A DNA stretch of 41,120 nt from an uncultured Collinsella sp. (GTDB lineage Bacteria > Actinomycetota > Coriobacteriia > Coriobacteriales > Coriobacteriaceae). A program made the position numbers and the translations under genes. Under the pieces are notes generated by a model. That model was not told the origin of the DNA and made no database searches. It saw only the letters and a list, made by a program, of their open reading frames with translations. Shown here piece by piece: positions 1-6,504 of this stretch (within the stretch, counting starts at the first letter, position 1; every line of letters starts with the position of its first letter). The stretch spans positions 1 to 41,120 of the forward strand of contig CABUQW010000016.1 of NCBI GenBank assembly GCA_902493895.1. The letters are read 5' to 3'.

Positions 1-99
1 AAATATATTAAGTTTGTCGCGAGTTCCGCACGCAAAGGAAAGCACTTAATGTGCTTTCCGTCTTGCGCAGGACTGTAGAGCAGCAAACTTAATATATTT
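1..99 (-). repeat. Structured repeat element, copy 1 (conserved core, locus-specific outer stem)
   Basis: Perfect 15-nt arms (aaatatattaagttt at 1-15 and its complement at 85-99) enclose a core. The core contains a 9-bp hairpin at about 38-60 (GGAAAGCAC, 5-nt loop, GTGCTTTCC). On the opposite strand the core matches the element at 30018-30135, sharing gtcgcgagttccgcacg, the central hairpin with the same loop, and gcaggactgt. The outer arms differ completely in sequence between the copies but are self-complementary in both. The element may extend left of the window. Its function is unknown; a structured RNA or a small non-autonomous mobile element are the main options. Confidence 0.7.
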
Positions 100-175
100 C
101 GCCGCCCCTCTGCCAAGCCCAGGCGACTCCACGCACTTTACCTGCGTAAACAATGTGAGTGAAATATGAATCTCG

Positions 176-201
176 ATGGATACGCCCGCAGCCGTGTATA
201 C
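176..201 (+). promoter_or_regulatory. Promoter-like conserved block upstream of rplC
   Basis: This 26-nt block matches 2041-2066, upstream of rplB, at all but three positions, and a looser version occurs at 38108-38136 upstream of rplE. It ends in TATAC, which together with the next base gives a plausible -10 hexamer (TATACT, 197-202). No good -35 hexamer lies at 17 bp. The role as promoter or activator site of ribosomal protein operons is inferred from its repeated placement about 80 to 185 nt upstream of three ribosomal genes. Confidence 0.45.
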
Positions 202-313
202 TAAACAGCTGTGTGTAACCAGGGGAGTATTCTGGCTGGACAAAATGCCTGCTTAATAGGGTTGTCAGGTAGTCCGGATGCAATACAAGGCTGGGGAGCA
301 CGTCGTGTAAGTA

Positions 314-365
314 GTGGTCCTCTAGGGGCGTACGCTCGGTGGTGTACGCATTGTCCCAAGACCAC
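314..365 (+). promoter_or_regulatory. Nested hairpin in the rplC leader
   Basis: GTGGTC at 314-319 pairs with GACCAC at 360-365, and inside it GCGTAC at 328-333 pairs with GTACGC at 344-349. It lies immediately before the rplC start. In Gammaproteobacteria the S10 operon leader is the target of L4 feedback. A comparable autoregulatory role here is only an inference. The rest of 100-385 shows no gene; in particular rpsJ (S10), which normally precedes rplC, is not present. Confidence 0.4.
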
Positions 366-385
366 GCGAGAGTTGGGATCATATC

Positions 386-1006
386 TTGATCAGCATGATT
401 CTCGGCCGCAAGATTGGCATGACCCAGGTTTGGGACGAGGACGACAACGTCGTTCCCGTCACGGTCATCCAGGCTGGCCCCTGCGCTGTCTCGCAGGTTA
501 AAACTCAGGCAACCGACGGCTATGACGCCGTCCAGATCGGTTTCGGCGACATCAAGGCCAAGAACGTGAACAAGCCCATGGCTGGTCACTTCGCCAAGGC
601 TGGCGTCGAGCCTGTCCGCTTCCTTCGTGAGGTCCGCGTCGAGAACGGCGAGGAGCACAAGGTCGGCGAGGTCGTCACCGTCGCTGATTTCGCTGATGTC
701 GAGAAGGTCGACGTCATCGGTACCTCCAAGGGTAAGGGCTTCCAGGGTCGCATCAAGCGCTGGGGTCAGCGCCGCGGTCCTATGACGCATGGTTCTCACT
801 TCCAGCGTCACCCCGGTTCTATCGGTCAGTGCGCCTATCCTGCGCGCGTCCTCAAGGGCGTCAAGATGGCCGGTCACATGGGTAACGAGCGCGTTACCGT
901 CAAGAACCTTTCCGTTGTCCGCATCGATGCCGAGCAGAACCTCATCTTGGTCAAGGGCGCTGTCCCGGGTGCCAAGAATGGTCTCGTCGCCATCCGTATG
1001 GCCTAA
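386..1006 (+). CDS. rplC: 50S ribosomal protein L3
   Basis: L3 binds 23S rRNA early in 50S assembly and reaches towards the peptidyl transferase centre. The 206-aa product begins with the L3 hallmark LGRKIGMTQVW, and the conserved GKGFQG and HPGSIGQC segments follow at about residues 115-150. The start is uncertain. TTG at 386 has a weak GGGA seven bases upstream; ATG at 395 (three residues later) has no visible ribosome binding site, so 386 is preferred. It is the first ribosomal gene of this block, whereas rpsJ would normally sit directly upstream. 46 bp separate it from rplD. Confidence 0.96.
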   Translation: MISMILGRKIGMTQVWDEDDNVVPVTVIQAGPCAVSQVKTQATDGYDAVQIGFGDIKAKNVNKPMAGHFAKAGVEPVRFLREVRVENGEEHKVGEVVTVADFADVEKVDVIGTSKGKGFQGRIKRWGQRRGPMTHGSHFQRHPGSIGQCAYPARVLKGVKMAGHMGNERVTVKNLSVVRIDAEQNLILVKGAVPGAKNGLVAIRMA

Positions 1007-1052
1007 GGGCCCAGCCCATTTAGCCCAGCGTCATACCAAGGAGAACACTTAA

Positions 1053-1679
1053 ATGGCAAAGTTTGAAGTAAAGAACAGCGAGGGCAAGAAGGTCGCCGAG
1101 GCCGAGCTCGCCGCTGAGGTGTACGGCATCGAGCCGAACATCCACGTTATGCACCACATCGTCAAGTGCCAGATGGCCTCTTGGCGTCAGGGCACCCAGT
1201 CCGCTAAGGGCCGCTCTGAGGTTTCCGGTGGCGGCAAGAAGCCTTGGCGTCAGAAGGGCACCGGCCGTGCCCGCCAGGGTTCCATCCGTGCTGCCCAGTG
1301 GCGTCACGGTGGCGTTGTCTTCGCCCCCAAGCCCCGTTCCTACGCTAAGCGTATGAACAACAAGGAGGTCAAGCTGGCTATGCGCTCCGCGCTGTCCGCC
1401 AAGCTGGCCGATGGCGAGCTCGTGCTCGTCGACGACTACGGCTTCGAGAAGCCTTCCACCAAGGCTGCCGTCGCCATGCTCAAGGCTCTCGGCCTTGAGG
1501 GCAAGCGTCTGACCATCATCGTTCGCGATGAGGACGTCAACGCCTACCTGTCGTTCCGCAACATTCCCAAGACGTTCATCATCACCGCTGACGAGGCCAA
1601 CACCTACGATCTCGTCAACAACAACGCCGTGCTGATGCCCGCCGACATCGCCGCTCACTTCGGGGAGGTGCTTGCATAA
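1053..1679 (+). CDS. rplD: 50S ribosomal protein L4
   Basis: L4 is a 23S rRNA-binding protein lining the exit tunnel and, in some bacteria, the autogenous repressor of the S10 operon. At 208 aa it has normal length. The basic tunnel loop is visible in the first half (KKPWRQKGTGRARQG, then QWRHGGVVF). The ATG at 1053 is preceded by a clear AAGGAG. The stop at 1677-1679 directly abuts the rplW start, which suggests translational coupling. Confidence 0.97.
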   Translation: MAKFEVKNSEGKKVAEAELAAEVYGIEPNIHVMHHIVKCQMASWRQGTQSAKGRSEVSGGGKKPWRQKGTGRARQGSIRAAQWRHGGVVFAPKPRSYAKRMNNKEVKLAMRSALSAKLADGELVLVDDYGFEKPSTKAAVAMLKALGLEGKRLTIIVRDEDVNAYLSFRNIPKTFIITADEANTYDLVNNNAVLMPADIAAHFGEVLA

Positions 1680-1967
1680 ATGACCGCCCACGAGATCATC
1701 ATCCGTCCGATCGTGTCCGAGCGTTCCTTCTCCGGCATGGAGCTGAACAAGTACACGTTCGAGGTCGCCAAGGATGCTAACAAGTATCAGATCAAGGACG
1801 CTGTCGAGGAGATCTTCGGCGTCAAGGTCGTTCGCGTGAACACCCTGACGGTCAAGCCCAAGACCAAGCGCGTGCGCTATGTCGCCGGCAAGACCCGTTC
1901 TTGGAAGAAGGCCATCGTCACGCTGGCCGAGGGCGACACCATCGAGGTCTTTGGCAACCAGGCCTAA
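1680..1967 (+). CDS. rplW: 50S ribosomal protein L23
   Basis: L23 lies at the exit of the ribosomal tunnel and docks trigger factor and SRP. The 95-aa product has the family start (IIIRPIVSERS) and the KTKRVRY basic loop near residue 60. The start codon follows the rplD stop with no gap; the Shine-Dalgarno GGGGAGGTG lies inside the end of rplD. Unlike the usual tight spacing, 179 nt of structured sequence separate it from rplB. Confidence 0.97.
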   Translation: MTAHEIIIRPIVSERSFSGMELNKYTFEVAKDANKYQIKDAVEEIFGVKVVRVNTLTVKPKTKRVRYVAGKTRSWKKAIVTLAEGDTIEVFGNQA

Positions 1968-1985
1968 GACTCGCTGCTGTTGAGT

Positions 1986-2021
1986 GAGCTCATGCCTCCC
2001 AACTAGGGGAGGCGAGAGCTC
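1986..2021 (+). terminator. Intra-operon hairpin between rplW and rplB
   Basis: Nested stems: GAGCTC (1986-1991) with GAGCTC (2016-2021), and GCCTCCC (1994-2000) with GGGAGGC (2007-2013). There is no clean T-tract (aaggttttg follows), so it is more likely an attenuator, an RNA-processing site or a partial terminator than a full stop. The promoter-like block at 2041-2066 follows it. Confidence 0.45.
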
Positions 2022-2040
2022 AAGGTTTTGGGCGTATAAA

Positions 2041-2066
2041 ATGGACACGCCCGGAACCGTGTATAC
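2041..2066 (+). promoter_or_regulatory. Promoter-like conserved block upstream of rplB
   Basis: It is identical to 176-201 at 23 of 26 positions, including the TGTATAC end. It lies after the rplW hairpin and 80 nt before rplB. The placement suggests a secondary internal promoter that lets rplB and downstream genes be transcribed apart from rplC-rplD-rplW. Confidence 0.45.
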
Positions 2067-2099
2067 GTCCGGTGTCATCGCACCCGAGGCAGAACCTCG

Positions 2100-2143
2100 A
2101 ATCCCTGTCTGCGATGGCTAACGGATTCCTATTGAAAGGGATT
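2100..2143 (+). promoter_or_regulatory. Possible Shine-Dalgarno-sequestering hairpin of rplB
   Basis: AATCCCT at 2100-2106 is the exact complement of AGGGATT at 2137-2143, which overlaps the rplB ribosome binding site (aaaggga, start ATG at 2147). Pairing would hide the site. This is compatible with translational feedback on rplB. The stem is short and the loop is 30 nt, so the call is tentative. Confidence 0.35.
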
Positions 2144-2146
2144 GTA

Positions 2147-2977
2147 ATGGCTGTAAAGCACCTTAAGCCGACCTCCGCTGGTAGGCGTTGGCAGACGATC
2201 TCCGACTTCTCCGAGATCACCTGCACCAAGCCCGAGAAGTCTCTTCTCGAGCCCCTGCCCAAGAAGGCCGGTCGTAACAACAACGGCCGCATCACCACCC
2301 GCCACCAGGGCGGCGGCGTGAAGCGTCGTTACCGCGTGATCGACTTCAAGCGCAACAAGGACGGCGTGCCCGCCAAGGTCGCCACGATCGAGTACGATCC
2401 GAACCGTTCCGCTCGCATCGCTCTGCTGCACTATGCTGACGGTGAGAAGCGCTACATCCTGGCCCCCAAGGGCCTTGAGGTCGGTCAGACCATCATGTCC
2501 GGTTCTGACGCCGACATCAAGCCGGGCAACGCTCTGCCCCTCGCCGACATCCCCGTCGGTACGCTCATCCACGCCGTCGAGTTCCAGCCGGGCAAGGGCG
2601 CTGCTATCGCCCGCTCCGCCGGTAACTCCTGCCAGCTGATGGGTAAGGAGGGCAAGTACGCTATCGTCCGTATGCCTTCCTCCGAGATGCGCCGCATCCT
2701 CGTTACCTGCCGCGCCACCGTCGGTGAGGTCGGCAACGCCGATCACTCCAACATCGTCATCGGCAAGGCCGGCCGTAAGCGTCACATGAACGTGCGCCCG
2801 ACCGTCCGCGGTACCGTCATGAACCCTGTCGACCACCCGCACGGCGGTGGCGAGGGCAAGAACCACACCTCTGGTCGTCCCTCTGTTACCCCCTGGGGTA
2901 AGCCGACGAAGGGCCTTCGTACGCGCAAGAAGAAGAAGGTCTCGAACCAGCACATCATTCGTCGCCGTAAGAAGTAA
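2147..2977 (+). CDS. rplB: 50S ribosomal protein L2
   Basis: L2 is needed for subunit association and peptidyl transferase function. The reading frame is open from further upstream, but the ATG at 2147 follows AAAGGGA at normal spacing and gives the family N-terminus MAVKHLKPTSAGRR, so it is chosen. The 276-aa product has normal length. The C-terminal half carries the invariant DHPHGGGEGK loop near residue 225, followed by the basic tail. It starts a tight run with rpsS and rplV. Confidence 0.97.
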   Translation: MAVKHLKPTSAGRRWQTISDFSEITCTKPEKSLLEPLPKKAGRNNNGRITTRHQGGGVKRRYRVIDFKRNKDGVPAKVATIEYDPNRSARIALLHYADGEKRYILAPKGLEVGQTIMSGSDADIKPGNALPLADIPVGTLIHAVEFQPGKGAAIARSAGNSCQLMGKEGKYAIVRMPSSEMRRILVTCRATVGEVGNADHSNIVIGKAGRKRHMNVRPTVRGTVMNPVDHPHGGGEGKNHTSGRPSVTPWGKPTKGLRTRKKKKVSNQHIIRRRKK

Positions 2978-3009
2978 TTTCGGATACCGAGTTTTAGGAG
3001 AAAGCACTT

Positions 3010-3270
3010 ATGAGCAGAAGTCTCAAAAAGGGCCCGTTCGTGGAGACTCGCCTTCTCTCGCGTATCACCGCGATGAACGAGGCTGGCAAGAAGGACGTCG
3101 TGAAGACCTGGTCCCGCGCGTCCACCATCTTCCCCGAGATGGTTGGTCACACCATCGCCGTCCACGACGGCCGCAAGCATGTGCCCGTGTATGTTACCGA
3201 GTCCATGGTTGGTCACAAGCTCGGCGAGTTCGCGCCGACTCGTACGTTCCGTGGCCACAAGGCCAAATAG
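3010..3270 (+). CDS. rpsS: 30S ribosomal protein S19
   Basis: S19 sits in the 30S head with S13 and contacts the A-site tRNA region. The 86-aa product starts MSRSLKKGPFVE and carries the conserved GHKLGEFAPTRTFRGH block near the C-terminus. The ATG is preceded by TAGGAG. It lies 32 bp after rplB and 14 bp before rplV. Confidence 0.97.
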   Translation: MSRSLKKGPFVETRLLSRITAMNEAGKKDVVKTWSRASTIFPEMVGHTIAVHDGRKHVPVYVTESMVGHKLGEFAPTRTFRGHKAK

Positions 3271-3284
3271 GGGGTTAACCGTAA

Positions 3285-3656
3285 ATGGCAACTAAGTCTA
3301 TTGAAACTGAGGCCACCGAGGTTCGCGCCGTCGCTAAGTACGTGCGTGTTTCCCCCAGCAAGGCCCGCCTGGTGGTCGATCTGATCCGCCGCAAGCCTGT
3401 CGCTCAGGCCTTCGACATCCTCCACTTCTGCGACCGCGCCGTCGCCGTGGATGTCGAGAAGGTTCTCCGTTCCGCCGTTGCGAACGCCGAGAACAACAAC
3501 GGTCTGCGTGCCGACAACCTGGTTGTCGCCGCTGCCTATGTTGACGAGGGTCCGACGCTTAAGCGCATCCGTCCCCGCGCCAAGGGTTCCGCTTCTCGTA
3601 TTCTGAAGCGTACTTCCCACATCACCGTCGTCGTTGCTCCTCGAAAGGAGGCGTAA
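3285..3656 (+). CDS. rplV: 50S ribosomal protein L22
   Basis: L22 binds all domains of 23S rRNA and lines the exit tunnel. The 123-aa protein has a short N-terminal extension (MATKSIETEATE) before the conserved AKYVRVSPSKARLV. The C-terminal hairpin region RIRPRAKGSASRI (about residues 95-107) is the tunnel loop. It lies 14 bp after rpsS, and the next gene, rpsC, begins 6 bp downstream. Confidence 0.97.
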   Translation: MATKSIETEATEVRAVAKYVRVSPSKARLVVDLIRRKPVAQAFDILHFCDRAVAVDVEKVLRSAVANAENNNGLRADNLVVAAAYVDEGPTLKRIRPRAKGSASRILKRTSHITVVVAPRKEA

Positions 3657-3662
3657 AGCTGT

Positions 3663-4373
3663 ATGGGTCAGAAAGTCTACCCCACCGGCTTCCGTCTTGG
3701 CATCACCGAGAACTGGCGCTCCCGCTGGTTCGCAGAGAAGGATTACGCTAAGACCCTCGGTAACGATCTCGAGATCCGCAAGTACCTCGAGAAGCGTCTT
3801 TCCCGCGCAGCTGTCTCCCGCGTCGAGATCGAGCGCGCTGGCGACAAGGTGAAGGTCATCATCCTCACCGCTCGCCCCGGCGTTGTCATCGGTAAGAAGG
3901 GTGCCGAGATCGATACCCTCCGCACCGAGCTCGAGAAGGTCGCTGGCGTCTCCAAGGGCCAGCTCTCCGTCGACGTTGTCGAGATCAAGCGCCCCGAGCT
4001 CGACGCCAACCTCGTTGCTCAGTCTATCGCCGAGCAGCTCGAGGGCCGCGTTGCCTTCCGTCGCGCTATGCGCAAGGCTGTCCAGTCCGCCCGCAAGGCC
4101 GGCGCTAAGGGCATCCGTATCCAGTGCTCCGGTCGTCTCGGCGGTGCCGAGATGGGCCGTCGTGAGTGGTACCGCGAGGGTCGCGTGCCTCTGCACACCC
4201 TCCGTGCCAAGATCGACTACGGCACGGCTGTCGCCAGCACCACCATGGGCGCTTGCGGCGTGAAGGTCTGGATCTACCTGGGCGAGAAGCTCCCGGGCCA
4301 GCCTGTTCCCAACCCTGCACTCGAGGGCTCTTCCCGTCCTCGTCGTCGTAACTCCGAGAGGAGGGGTCAGTAG
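3663..4373 (+). CDS. rpsC: 30S ribosomal protein S3
   Basis: S3 forms part of the mRNA entry channel. The 236-aa product has the standard N-terminus MGQKVYPTGFRLGI, a KH domain with the GxxG loop (VIGKKGAEI, about residues 76-84) and the C-terminal S3 domain. The last 20 residues are Arg/Ser rich. Its stop TAG shares one base with the GTG start of rplP (TAGTG), which indicates coupling. The Shine-Dalgarno sequence (AAAGGAGG) lies inside the end of rplV. Confidence 0.97.
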   Translation: MGQKVYPTGFRLGITENWRSRWFAEKDYAKTLGNDLEIRKYLEKRLSRAAVSRVEIERAGDKVKVIILTARPGVVIGKKGAEIDTLRTELEKVAGVSKGQLSVDVVEIKRPELDANLVAQSIAEQLEGRVAFRRAMRKAVQSARKAGAKGIRIQCSGRLGGAEMGRREWYREGRVPLHTLRAKIDYGTAVASTTMGACGVKVWIYLGEKLPGQPVPNPALEGSSRPRRRNSERRGQ

Positions 4374-4876
4374 TGCTTGCCCCTAAGCGTATTCTTCACC
4401 GCAAGGTGCAGCGTGGCTCCATGAAGGGCCAGGCCAAGGGTAATACCGAGCTGCATTTCGGCGAGTTTGGTATCCAGGCTCTCGAGGCCCATTGGATCAC
4501 CAACCGTCAGATCGAGGCCGCTCGTATTGCCATGACCCGCTACATGAAGCGTGGCGGTCGTGTCTACATCACGATCTTCCCCGATAAGCCCATCACCAAG
4601 AAGCCTGCTGAGACTCGCATGGGTTCTGGTAAGGGTAACCCCGAGGAGTGGGTGGCCGTCGTCAAGCCCGGCCGCATCATGTTCGAGGTCAAGGGCGTGC
4701 CCGAGGAGGTCGCTCGCGAGGCTCTGCGTCTTGCACAGCACAAGCTTCCCATCAAGACCAAGATTGTTGCTGCTAAGAACGCTGAGCAGCGCATCGAGAA
4801 GGAGATGGCTGAGGAGGCCGCTCTCGAGGCCAAGTGGGCTGCTGAGGACGCCGCCGCCGCCAAGGAGGAGAACTAA
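4373..4876 (+). CDS. rplP: 50S ribosomal protein L16 with a charged C-terminal tail
   Basis: L16 organises the A-site tRNA binding region of the 50S. The core (to about residue 138) is canonical: MLAPKRILHRKVQRG, MKGQAKGN and GKGNPEEWVAVVKPGR. The family is usually about 137-140 aa. This product is 167 aa because of an extra tail of roughly 28 residues rich in Ala, Glu and Lys that would form a helix. The start is GTG, overlapping the rpsC stop by one base; the stop TAA overlaps the rpmC ATG (TAATG). Confidence 0.96.
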   Translation: MLAPKRILHRKVQRGSMKGQAKGNTELHFGEFGIQALEAHWITNRQIEAARIAMTRYMKRGGRVYITIFPDKPITKKPAETRMGSGKGNPEEWVAVVKPGRIMFEVKGVPEEVAREALRLAQHKLPIKTKIVAAKNAEQRIEKEMAEEAALEAKWAAEDAAAAKEEN

Positions 4877-5091
4877 TGAAGCCCGCAGAGATTCGTGAGC
4901 TCTCGGACGCTCAGCTCGTTGAGAAGCTGAAGGAAATGCGCGCCGAGCTCTTTAACCTTCGTTTCCAGATGGCCACCAGCCAGCTGGACAACACCGCTCG
5001 CGTCAACACCGTGAAGAAGGACATCGCTCGCGTCCTCACGGAGCAGCGCGCCCGCGAGATCGCAGCGGAGAAGTCCGCTGTCGCCGAGTAG
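4876..5091 (+). CDS. rpmC: 50S ribosomal protein L29
   Basis: L29 is a small two-helix protein near the tunnel exit that helps form the SRP and trigger-factor dock. The 71-aa product carries the family helix (RELSDAQLVEKLKEMRAEL, then FNLRFQ) and a second basic helix. It starts inside the rplP stop codon and lies 16 bp before rpsQ. Confidence 0.95.
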   Translation: MKPAEIRELSDAQLVEKLKEMRAELFNLRFQMATSQLDNTARVNTVKKDIARVLTEQRAREIAAEKSAVAE

Positions 5092-5107
5092 GACCTAAGG
5101 AGAGAAC

Positions 5108-5368
5108 ATGACTGATTCGCGTAACTCGCGTAAGGTCCGTACGGGTGTCGTTACCTCCGTCTCCGGTGCCAAGACCATTGTTGTCACCATCACCGAGCGC
5201 AAGCGTCACCCCAAGTACGGCAAGATGATGACCAGCTCCAAGAAGCTGCACGCTCACGACGAGGAGTGCACGGCTGGCGTGGGCGACACCGTCCGCGTTA
5301 TGGAGACCCGTCCTGTGTCCAAGATGAAGCGTTGGCGCCTCATCGAGGTCGTCGAGCGCGCTAAATAA
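5108..5368 (+). CDS. rpsQ: 30S ribosomal protein S17
   Basis: S17 is a primary 16S rRNA-binding protein with an OB fold. The 86-aa product shows RKVRTGVVTSVSGAKTIVV and the C-terminal VGDTVRVMETRPVSK signature. The start ATG is preceded by AAGGAGAG. It closes the S10 part; a 118-nt structured leader separates it from rplN. Confidence 0.96.
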   Translation: MTDSRNSRKVRTGVVTSVSGAKTIVVTITERKRHPKYGKMMTSSKKLHAHDEECTAGVGDTVRVMETRPVSKMKRWRLIEVVERAK

Positions 5369-5395
5369 GCAGTCGCTCTTACGACTTGTACGTTT

Positions 5396-5461
5396 CCGAA
5401 GATGTGCGTATGCCTGGCTTGCATACCACGGGCCGTATAAAGGCTGCGCACCTCTCTTCGG
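5396..5461 (+). promoter_or_regulatory. Structured rplN leader
   Basis: CCGAAGA (5396-5402) can pair with TCTTCGG (5455-5461), GTGCG (5404-5408) with CGCAC (5447-5451), and GTATGC (5408-5413) with GCATAC (5421-5426, sharing one base). Together they form a branched leader just before rplN. A TATAAA (5436-5441) inside it could alternatively be a -10 element. It may control the spc part (rplN-rplX) separately from the S10 part. Confidence 0.4.
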
Positions 5462-5486
5462 TTCTTAGTTCGGAGGAACATCTACC

Positions 5487-5855
5487 ATGATTCAGATGCA
5501 AACCATGCTGAACGTCGCCGACAACTCCGGCGCTCGCAAGATTCGCTGCATCAAGGTGCTTGGCGGTTCCAAGCGTCGTTATGCAGGCATCGGCGATGTG
5601 TTCATCGGTGCTGTCCAGGAGGCTACCCCTGGCGCCAACGTCAAGAAGAAGGACGTTGTCCGTTGCGTCGTCGTTCGCACCGTTAAGGAGATCCGCCGCA
5701 AGGATGGCTCCTACATTCGCTTTGATGAGAACGCCTGCGTTGTCATCAACAACGATGGTTCGCCCGTCGGCACCCGTATCTTCGGGCCCGTCGCTCGCGA
5801 GCTTCGTGACAAGAAGTACATGAAGATCGTCTCGCTCGCTCCCGAGACCCTGTAG
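5487..5855 (+). CDS. rplN: 50S ribosomal protein L14
   Basis: L14 forms an intersubunit bridge and is the first gene of the classical spc operon. The 122-aa product has canonical length and the start MIQMQTMLNVADNSGARKI, with the conserved GDVFIGAVQ and ARELRDKKYMKI segments. The Shine-Dalgarno sequence is GGAGGAA. It is followed 13 bp later by rplX. Confidence 0.97.
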   Translation: MIQMQTMLNVADNSGARKIRCIKVLGGSKRRYAGIGDVFIGAVQEATPGANVKKKDVVRCVVVRTVKEIRRKDGSYIRFDENACVVINNDGSPVGTRIFGPVARELRDKKYMKIVSLAPETL

Positions 5856-5868
5856 TTAGGGGAGATAT

Positions 5869-6174
5869 ATGTATATCAAGAAGGGCGATAAGGTCCAGGT
5901 TCTCTCTGGTAAGGATCGCGGCAAGCAGGGCGTTGTCCTGCGTGCTCTCCCCGCCGAGAACAAGGTCGTTGTCGAGGGCGTTTCGGTCGTCAAGAAGGCC
6001 GTCAAGCCCAACGCTGCCAACCAGCAGGGCGGCATCGTTTCGCAGGAGGCTCCCATCGACGCCTCCAACGTCAATCTCGTTTGCCCCGAGTGCGGTAAGG
6101 TTACCCGCGTCGGTCACGAGAAGGACGGCAAGAACAAGCTGCGCGTCTGCAAGAAGTGCGGCCACAAGTTCTAA
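5869..6174 (+). CDS. rplX: 50S ribosomal protein L24 with zinc ribbon
   Basis: L24 is an assembly initiator protein of the 50S. The 101-aa product has a KOW motif at the N-terminus (KKGDKVQVLSGKDRGKQG). Its C-terminus carries a zinc ribbon (VCPECGKV and VCKKCGHKF), as in other zinc-binding L24 variants. In nearly all bacteria rplE follows immediately. Here a terminator follows and rplE is about 32 kb away. Confidence 0.97.
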   Translation: MYIKKGDKVQVLSGKDRGKQGVVLRALPAENKVVVEGVSVVKKAVKPNAANQQGGIVSQEAPIDASNVNLVCPECGKVTRVGHEKDGKNKLRVCKKCGHKF

Positions 6175-6202
6175 GCTGCCCGCAACAGTTAAGTTGCTAG
6201 CA

Positions 6203-6237
6203 AAGGCCCGGATGCCACGGCACCCGGGCCTTTTTTC
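6203..6237 (+). terminator. Strong intrinsic terminator after rplX
   Basis: GGCCCGG at 6205-6211 pairs with CCGGGCC at 6224-6230, followed by a run of T (6231-6236). It ends transcription of the first ribosomal block. Confidence 0.9.
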
Positions 6238-6243
6238 TATCCC

Positions 6244-6272
6244 TACTCATTGGGGACAGGCTTAAATGAGTA
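6244..6272. repeat. Short palindrome around GGGGACAGGC
   Basis: TACTCATT at 6244-6251 pairs with AATGAGTA at 6265-6272 around a GGGGACAGGCTTA centre. A related phrase (gtgcctgtccc) appears near 8696. It looks like a dispersed intergenic repeat at the left edge of the inserted region. Confidence 0.4.
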
Positions 6273-6504
6273 CCCTAACTGGGTAAGCATAAATGAGCGG
6301 GTCGTGCTGTATAAATTGCTTGTGTGCGCGTTTATGCGCGTTAGATTGCGTTTAATTACGCACCTATGCGTATATATGCGCCGTTTACGGGGCAATAATG
6401 ACCGTTTAGCGGTGAGATACGCAAAAACGCGCACTGACGCGCGTGTTTGTGCGAATATAGAGCTGTCAGAAATGCAAGACGTTCTATGACACAGGAGACA
6501 CATA
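6273..6504 (+). promoter_or_regulatory. AT-rich upstream region of the oxidoreductase gene
   Basis: No gene is seen here. The base composition is clearly lower in GC than on either side. Several copies of a GCGTTTA-type word occur, along with a perfect palindrome ACGCGC-6-GCGCGT at 6427-6444. These are candidate operators for the DeoR-type regulator encoded two genes downstream. The Shine-Dalgarno sequence for the next gene is aggaga at about 6492-6497. Confidence 0.4.

Noticed and set aside
1986..2021. Full transcription terminator between rplW and rplB
   Set aside because: The stem is good but no T-tract follows, and stopping here would cut off essential genes unless the promoter-like block at 2041 takes over; kept only as an attenuator-like hairpin.
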